From Glycomyces sp. YM15 (GTDB taxonomy: Bacteria; Actinomycetota; Actinomycetes; Mycobacteriales; Micromonosporaceae), in assembly GCF_016918015.1 (NCBI RefSeq), contig NZ_JAERMK010000002.1:310001-374000 (forward strand): a stretch of 64,000 nt of DNA, written 5' to 3'. Below are positions 60,169-64,000 of this stretch, piece after piece (within the stretch, counting starts at the first letter, position 1; every line of letters begins with the position of its first letter). Below the pieces are notes generated by a model that saw nothing but the letters and a program-made list of their open reading frames with translations, was not told where the DNA came from and did no database searches. A program made the translations under genes and the position numbers.

Positions 60169-62781
60169 ATGCGCGAGAATGAGCCGCGCGAACAGGTTCC
60201 CGTTGTCGCGGTGACCTTCATGGCTCCTCAGAAACCGAAGAACGACGAGCCTCCGGCGGAGAAGCCGCGGACCGAGCGCCCCCGCGCCGCCGCTGCGACC
60301 GTCGCGCCGATGTTCGCCCCCCCGCCGAAGGTCCAGCCCAAGGCTGCCGAACCCAAGGCCGAACCCGCCAAGCGCGAACAGCGCGAGGAAGAGCCCGAGC
60401 CGCGCCGCGGCCAGGCGAAGAAGACGCAGGCCAAGAAGGCCCAGCCCCAGGAGCAGCAGGCGACGCGCAAGCGCACCCGCAACCGCTCCGAGAACCGGGC
60501 TGCAGAGAAGACCGGCGCGGACAGGTCCGCCGCCGACAAGGGCCCCGAGAAGGGCGCCGCCGACAAGCCCGAGCCGAAGGCCGAAGCGCCCGCCGCCGAG
60601 GAATTCGACGACGACTTCGACGACGATGACGACTCCGAGGCCGGGCGACGCCGCCGCGGTCGCCGGGGCCGCCGCGGCCGCGGCCGCGGCAAGGGCGTCG
60701 ACGGCATGTCCGACGACGAAGACGAGAACGACGACGAGGACGGCGCGTCCGAGGACGAAGACGACGAGGACTCCGAGGGCGATGGCCCCGAGGTCACCCG
60801 TCGCCGCCGTCGCCGGCGCCGTCGCGCCGGCTCGGAGGACTCCGACCGCTCGCGTCCCGACGACACCGACGACGACGCCGAAGTGGTCGTCAAGGTCCGC
60901 ACCCCGCAGCGCCGGGCGATGTCCTCCAACGAGGAAGTGCGCGGCGTCTCCGGCTCCACGCGCCTCGAGGCGAAGCGCCAGCGCCGCCGCGACGGCCGCA
61001 AGTCCGGCCGCGGCCGCGTCCAGGTCGTGAGCGAGGCCGAGTTCCTCGCCCGCCGCGAGGCCGTCGAACGCCAGATGGTCGTGCGCGTCCGCAACGGCCG
61101 CTCCCAGGCCGCCGTCCTCGAAGACGGCATCCTCGCCGAGCACTACGTGTCGAAGTCCGGCACCCAGGGCCTGGTCGGCAACGTCTACCTCGGCAAGGTC
61201 CAGAACGTGCTCCCGAGCATGGAGGCCGCCTTCGTCGACATCGGCCGCGGCCGCAACGCCGTGCTCTACGCCGGCGAAGTGAACTGGGACGCCACCGGCC
61301 TCGCCGGCAAGGCCCGCTCGATCGAGCAGGCCCTCCGCCCCGGGGACGCCGTGCTCGTCCAGGTCACCAAGGACCCGGTCGGCCACAAGGGCGCCCGCCT
61401 CACCAGCCACGTCGCCCTCTCGGGCCGCCACCTGGTCTACGTCCCGGGCGGCAACGCCTCCGGGATCTCCCGCAAGCTCCCCGACCGCGAGCGCACCCGC
61501 CTCCGCGCGGCGCTGAAGAAGCTCGTGCCCGAGAGCGCCGGCGTGATCGTCCGCACCGCGGCCGAGGGCGCCGGCCCCGAGGAACTGGCCCGCGACATCT
61601 CCCGCCTCCAGATCGAGTGGGAGGAGATCCAGGCCAAGTCGAAGAAGAGCAACGCCCCGGCCGTGCTGCACTCCGAGCCCGACGTGCTCATCCGGGTGGT
61701 CCGCGACGTCTTCAACGAGGACTTCAAGGAACTCCTGGTGGAGGGCGACGAGGCGTACGACGAGATCCACAAGTACCTCGAGTCGGTCTCGCCGGAGCTG
61801 CTGCCGCGGCTCAAGCGCCACACCGGCACGAAGGACGTCTTCGCCGAGATGCGCGTCGACGAGCAGCTCCTCAAGGCGCTGGACCGCAAGGTCTACCTGC
61901 CTTCCGGCGGTTCGCTCGTCATCGACCGCACCGAGGCGATGACCGTGATCGACGTCAACACCGGTCGCTTCACCGGTGAGGGCGGCAACCTCGAGGAGAC
62001 CGTCACCAGGAACAACCTGGAGGCGGCCGAGGAGATCGTGCGCCAGCTGCGCCTGCGCGACATCGGCGGCATCATCGTGATCGACTTCATCGACATGGTG
62101 CTCGAGTCGAACCGCGACCTGGTGCTGCGCCGCCTGACCGAATGCCTGGGCCGGGACCGGACCAAGCACCAGGTCACCGAGGTCACTTCGCTCGGCCTGG
62201 TCCAGATGACCCGCAAGCGCGTCGGCCAGGGCCTCATCGAAGCCTTCTCCGAGCCCTGCGAGCACTGCAAGGGCCGCGGGGTCATGGTCCACACGGACGA
62301 GATCCTCGGCAACACCCGCAAGAAGGGCAACGGCGGCGGAGGCGGCAACGCCAAAGAGAGCCAGCCCCAGCAGCAGAACCAGGGTGGCGGCAAGAAGAAG
62401 CGCGACCGCTCCAAAGGCCAGCAGCAACAGCAGCAGGGCCAGCAGAAGCAGGAGCAGGCCGAGCCCCACGTGAAGTCCGCAGCGGCTGAGACCGCGAAGA
62501 TCGCGGCCGCGCTCCCCGAGCACGACCACGAGGACCACGAGGGCATCACGATCGTCGACGAGACGACTGACGAGCCGATCGCCTCGAGCGAATCGGCCGA
62601 GAATGAGACCGTCGTCGAGACCGAACCCCTGGACTTCGCCGCCGCGACCGAGGAGGCCGTCCCCGCGGACGCCGACGAGGTCCTGGCCGAAGAGCAGATC
62701 GCCGCTGACTCGCCCACCGAGGCAGCGGAAGCCGAAACCGAGCCCGGCGACGAGGCCGGATCGGCGGCATCCGAGCACTAG
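60169..62781 (+). CDS. rne: Ribonuclease E/G
   Basis: 870 aa from ATG 60169 (GGAGA upstream). The single-strand endoribonuclease that initiates mRNA decay and matures rRNA. The S1 RNA-binding domain (QGLVGNVYLGKVQNVLPSME; AFVDIGRGRNAVLYAGEV) is followed by the catalytic DNase I-like domain with Mg2+ ligands in MTVIDVNTGRFTG and GIIVIDFIDMV. The Zn-link is PCEHCKGRG. As in other actinobacteria, the ~300-residue N-terminal extension is intrinsically disordered with alternating acidic (DDDFDDDDD) and Arg-rich ([14 protein letters not shown]) blocks. The C-terminus is Gln- then Glu/Ala-rich. It is linked to rplU-rpmA. Confidence 0.95.
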   Translation: MRENEPREQVPVVAVTFMAPQKPKNDEPPAEKPRTERPRAAAATVAPMFAPPPKVQPKAAEPKAEPAKREQREEEPEPRRGQAKKTQAKKAQPQEQQATRKRTRNRSENRAAEKTGADRSAADKGPEKGAADKPEPKAEAPAAEEFDDDFDDDDDSEAGRRRRGRRGRRGRGRGKGVDGMSDDEDENDDEDGASEDEDDEDSEGDGPEVTRRRRRRRRRAGSEDSDRSRPDDTDDDAEVVVKVRTPQRRAMSSNEEVRGVSGSTRLEAKRQRRRDGRKSGRGRVQVVSEAEFLARREAVERQMVVRVRNGRSQAAVLEDGILAEHYVSKSGTQGLVGNVYLGKVQNVLPSMEAAFVDIGRGRNAVLYAGEVNWDATGLAGKARSIEQALRPGDAVLVQVTKDPVGHKGARLTSHVALSGRHLVYVPGGNASGISRKLPDRERTRLRAALKKLVPESAGVIVRTAAEGAGPEELARDISRLQIEWEEIQAKSKKSNAPAVLHSEPDVLIRVVRDVFNEDFKELLVEGDEAYDEIHKYLESVSPELLPRLKRHTGTKDVFAEMRVDEQLLKALDRKVYLPSGGSLVIDRTEAMTVIDVNTGRFTGEGGNLEETVTRNNLEAAEEIVRQLRLRDIGGIIVIDFIDMVLESNRDLVLRRLTECLGRDRTKHQVTEVTSLGLVQMTRKRVGQGLIEAFSEPCEHCKGRGVMVHTDEILGNTRKKGNGGGGGNAKESQPQQQNQGGGKKKRDRSKGQQQQQQGQQKQEQAEPHVKSAAAETAKIAAALPEHDHEDHEGITIVDETTDEPIASSESAENETVVETEPLDFAAATEEAVPADADEVLAEEQIAADSPTEAAEAETEPGDEAGSAASEH

Positions 62782-63006
62782 GACGGCCCGGCGCCGCGGA
62801 CTGTGACGTTCGCGGCGCTGAGCTGATCCCGATGCCGGAACCAGCGGGTACATGACGTACCCTAGTGAGCGGCCTATAGAGCCCTCAGTTTTTCCTCCCC
62901 AGAACGACGGGGATGAACGCGGAGCTCGATCGGCGGGCCGGCCCAGGTGACGTTCGCGGAACCGAAGCTGGCAGGTGCCTGGCACCGCGAAATTGACAGA
63001 ACACCG

Positions 63007-63041
63007 TTCCCCTGCGGGGAACTCATTTCCCCGCACCGGGG
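63007..63041 (+). promoter_or_regulatory. Tandem hairpins in the rplU leader
   Basis: TTCCCC-TGC-GGGGAA (63007-63021) and CCCCG-CAC-CGGGG (63029-63041) lie just before the rplU RBS (AAGGAG). The ~280-nt region after rne shows no other gene and could carry the autogenous L21 leader control known for this operon in some bacteria. That assignment is inference. Confidence 0.5.
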
Positions 63042-63065
63042 AGGACCCAAGGAGACCGCGTCGAC

Positions 63066-63365
63066 ATGTACGCAATCGTCAAGACTGGCGGAAAGCAGTA
63101 CAAGGTCGCCGAAGGTGACGTCCTCGAAGTCGAGAAGCTTCAGGGCGCGCCCGGCGACACGCTTACGCTGCCTGCGGTGTTGCTCGTCGACGAAGGCACT
63201 GTGGTCACCGACGCCTCTGGCGTCACGGTGAGCGGTGAACTTCTCGAGCACACCAAGGGCCCGAAGATCAAGATCCACAAGTACAAGAACAAGACCGGCT
63301 ACCACAAGCGCCAGGGGCACCGTCAGCCGCTGACCCTCGTGCGGGTCACCGGCATCACCAAGTAA
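63066..63365 (+). CDS. rplU: 50S ribosomal protein L21
   Basis: 99 aa, near the usual ~102. It starts [20 protein letters not shown] and carries the C-terminal signature [17 protein letters not shown]. It binds 23S rRNA in the large subunit. AAGGAG lies 10 nt upstream, and it is followed by rpmA after 12 nt in the conserved rplU-rpmA pair. Confidence 0.98.
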   Translation: MYAIVKTGGKQYKVAEGDVLEVEKLQGAPGDTLTLPAVLLVDEGTVVTDASGVTVSGELLEHTKGPKIKIHKYKNKTGYHKRQGHRQPLTLVRVTGITK

Positions 63366-63377
63366 GGGGTTGGACAG

Positions 63378-63647
63378 ATGGCACACAAGAAGGGCGCATC
63401 CAGCTCCCGCAACGGGCGCGACTCCAACTCCAAGCGACTTGGCGTCAAGCGTTTCGGCGGTCAGCACGTGAGCGCGGGCGAGATCCTCATCCGTCAGCGC
63501 GGCACCAAGTACCACCCGGGCGACCTCGTCGGCCGCGGCGGCGACGACACGCTGTTCGCGCTGGCCGAGGGAGAGGTCCTCTTCTCCTCCAAGCGCGGCC
63601 GCAAGCTGGTCAACATCGTCCCGGCCTCCACCGAGGTCGCTGCGTAA
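63378..63647 (+). CDS. rpmA: 50S ribosomal protein L27
   Basis: 89 aa, with [20 protein letters not shown] and [40 protein letters not shown]. The N-terminus reaches the peptidyl-transferase centre. The gene normally precedes obg, which would lie beyond this window. Confidence 0.98.
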   Translation: MAHKKGASSSRNGRDSNSKRLGVKRFGGQHVSAGEILIRQRGTKYHPGDLVGRGGDDTLFALAEGEVLFSSKRGRKLVNIVPASTEVAA

Positions 63648-63678
63648 GACCGGAGCGGCAACGCTCGAAAGCATGAAC

Positions 63679-63714
63679 AAGGGCTGGGCCCGTCGAAAGA
63701 CGGGCCCAGCCCTT
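63679..63714 (+). terminator. rplU-rpmA terminator
   Basis: A 16-bp stem, AAGGGCTGGGCCCGTC (63679-63694), pairs exactly with 63699-63714 around a stable GAAA tetraloop and is followed by TTCG. Confidence 0.85.
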
Positions 63715-64000
63715 TCGCGTACCCGCCCCGCAACGGCTCTGCGGTCTTCGGATGCGCGCCACTGCTTCCGGGAAGGCGCCGGCGTATGCACACCGATCGC
63801 AACGGGTTGTTCACCGCGACGACCCCGGAATGTCGGACCCTTCCCCTAGGTTCGAACCAGGGACCCCGCGATGAAGCGAGCAAAGCCGGATCGCCGACGC
63901 GCGCCTTCGGACGGCGCTTCAGCCGATCCGGTTGCGACGCAGCGGCATCGCCGCAGCTCAGAGCCGTCGCGATCAAAAAGGGGACCCCCTGTTTCGTGCC
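63715..64000. other. Intergenic region at the window edge
   Basis: No supported gene in 286 bp. GGTTCGAACC near 63849-63858 resembles a tRNA T-loop, but no acceptor or anticodon arms can be built around it. Confidence 0.5.

Noticed and set aside
59917-63075. 1000+ codon open frame antisense to rne
   Set aside because: It is a codon-bias shadow. The translation is Gly/Val/Leu-rich without domains, while the sense strand encodes RNase E, L21 and their motifs.
63835-63900. Possible tRNA on the minus strand around GGTTCGAACC
   Set aside because: A T-arm can be drawn (CCTGG-TTCGAAC-CTAGG with one wobble), but no anticodon stem-loop, D-arm or acceptor pairing exists at the required distances on either strand.

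Overview
This window is a high-GC (roughly 70 %) actinomycete chromosome segment. The evidence is WXG100/Ecc/mycosin type VII secretion genes, a conservon-type kinase/roadblock pair, GTP-dependent PEP carboxykinase, SigE-family ECF factors and several genes that look leaderless. An ectoine-type uptake operon fits a salt- or drought-exposed lineage. A Glycomyces/Stackebrandtia-like organism is my guess only. No rRNA, convincing tRNA, CRISPR array or transposase was found.

Left part (1-13.1 kb): an ABC exporter half with a degenerate ATPase domain, a YyaL/SPATA20-like protein whose 3' end contains a palindrome-rich segment, a DUF998-like membrane protein, two tandem transglycosylase-like secreted proteins and a PIN-PhoH ATPase. 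Next comes a four-gene operon (7.7-12.3 kb) built around an EccC/FtsK-like motor with a small helical-hairpin protein and a membrane protein. I regard this as the best candidate for an undescribed system. Two small unknowns follow.

Middle part (13.6-36.6 kb): pckG and uppS (housekeeping); three tandem ECF sigma/membrane-partner modules with near-identical terminators, the first sigma frameshifted; pncA; ctaD; an incomplete conservon (cvnA, cvnB only); ktrB/ktrA potassium uptake; ehuBCDA ectoine-type uptake with a TTGTnnACAA-type operator over its promoter; two small secreted Cys-containing proteins in a low-GC islet; a GntR/FCD regulator that probably controls ehu; a secreted SGNH lipase; and a Pro/Gln/Gly/Tyr-rich membrane protein.

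Right part (36.7-59.6 kb): an ESX (type VII secretion) locus. eccD-eccB and eccC are divergent. They are followed by membrane/exported unknowns, an atypical mycosin, two candidate substrates, the WXG100 pair, a canonical mycosin, eccE and accessory proteins. EccB/C/D/E form the membrane complex, the mycosins are the periplasmic-side protease components, and the WXG100 pair is the cargo. The window ends with rne (RNase E/G) and rplU-rpmA, whose linkage is normal in actinobacteria.
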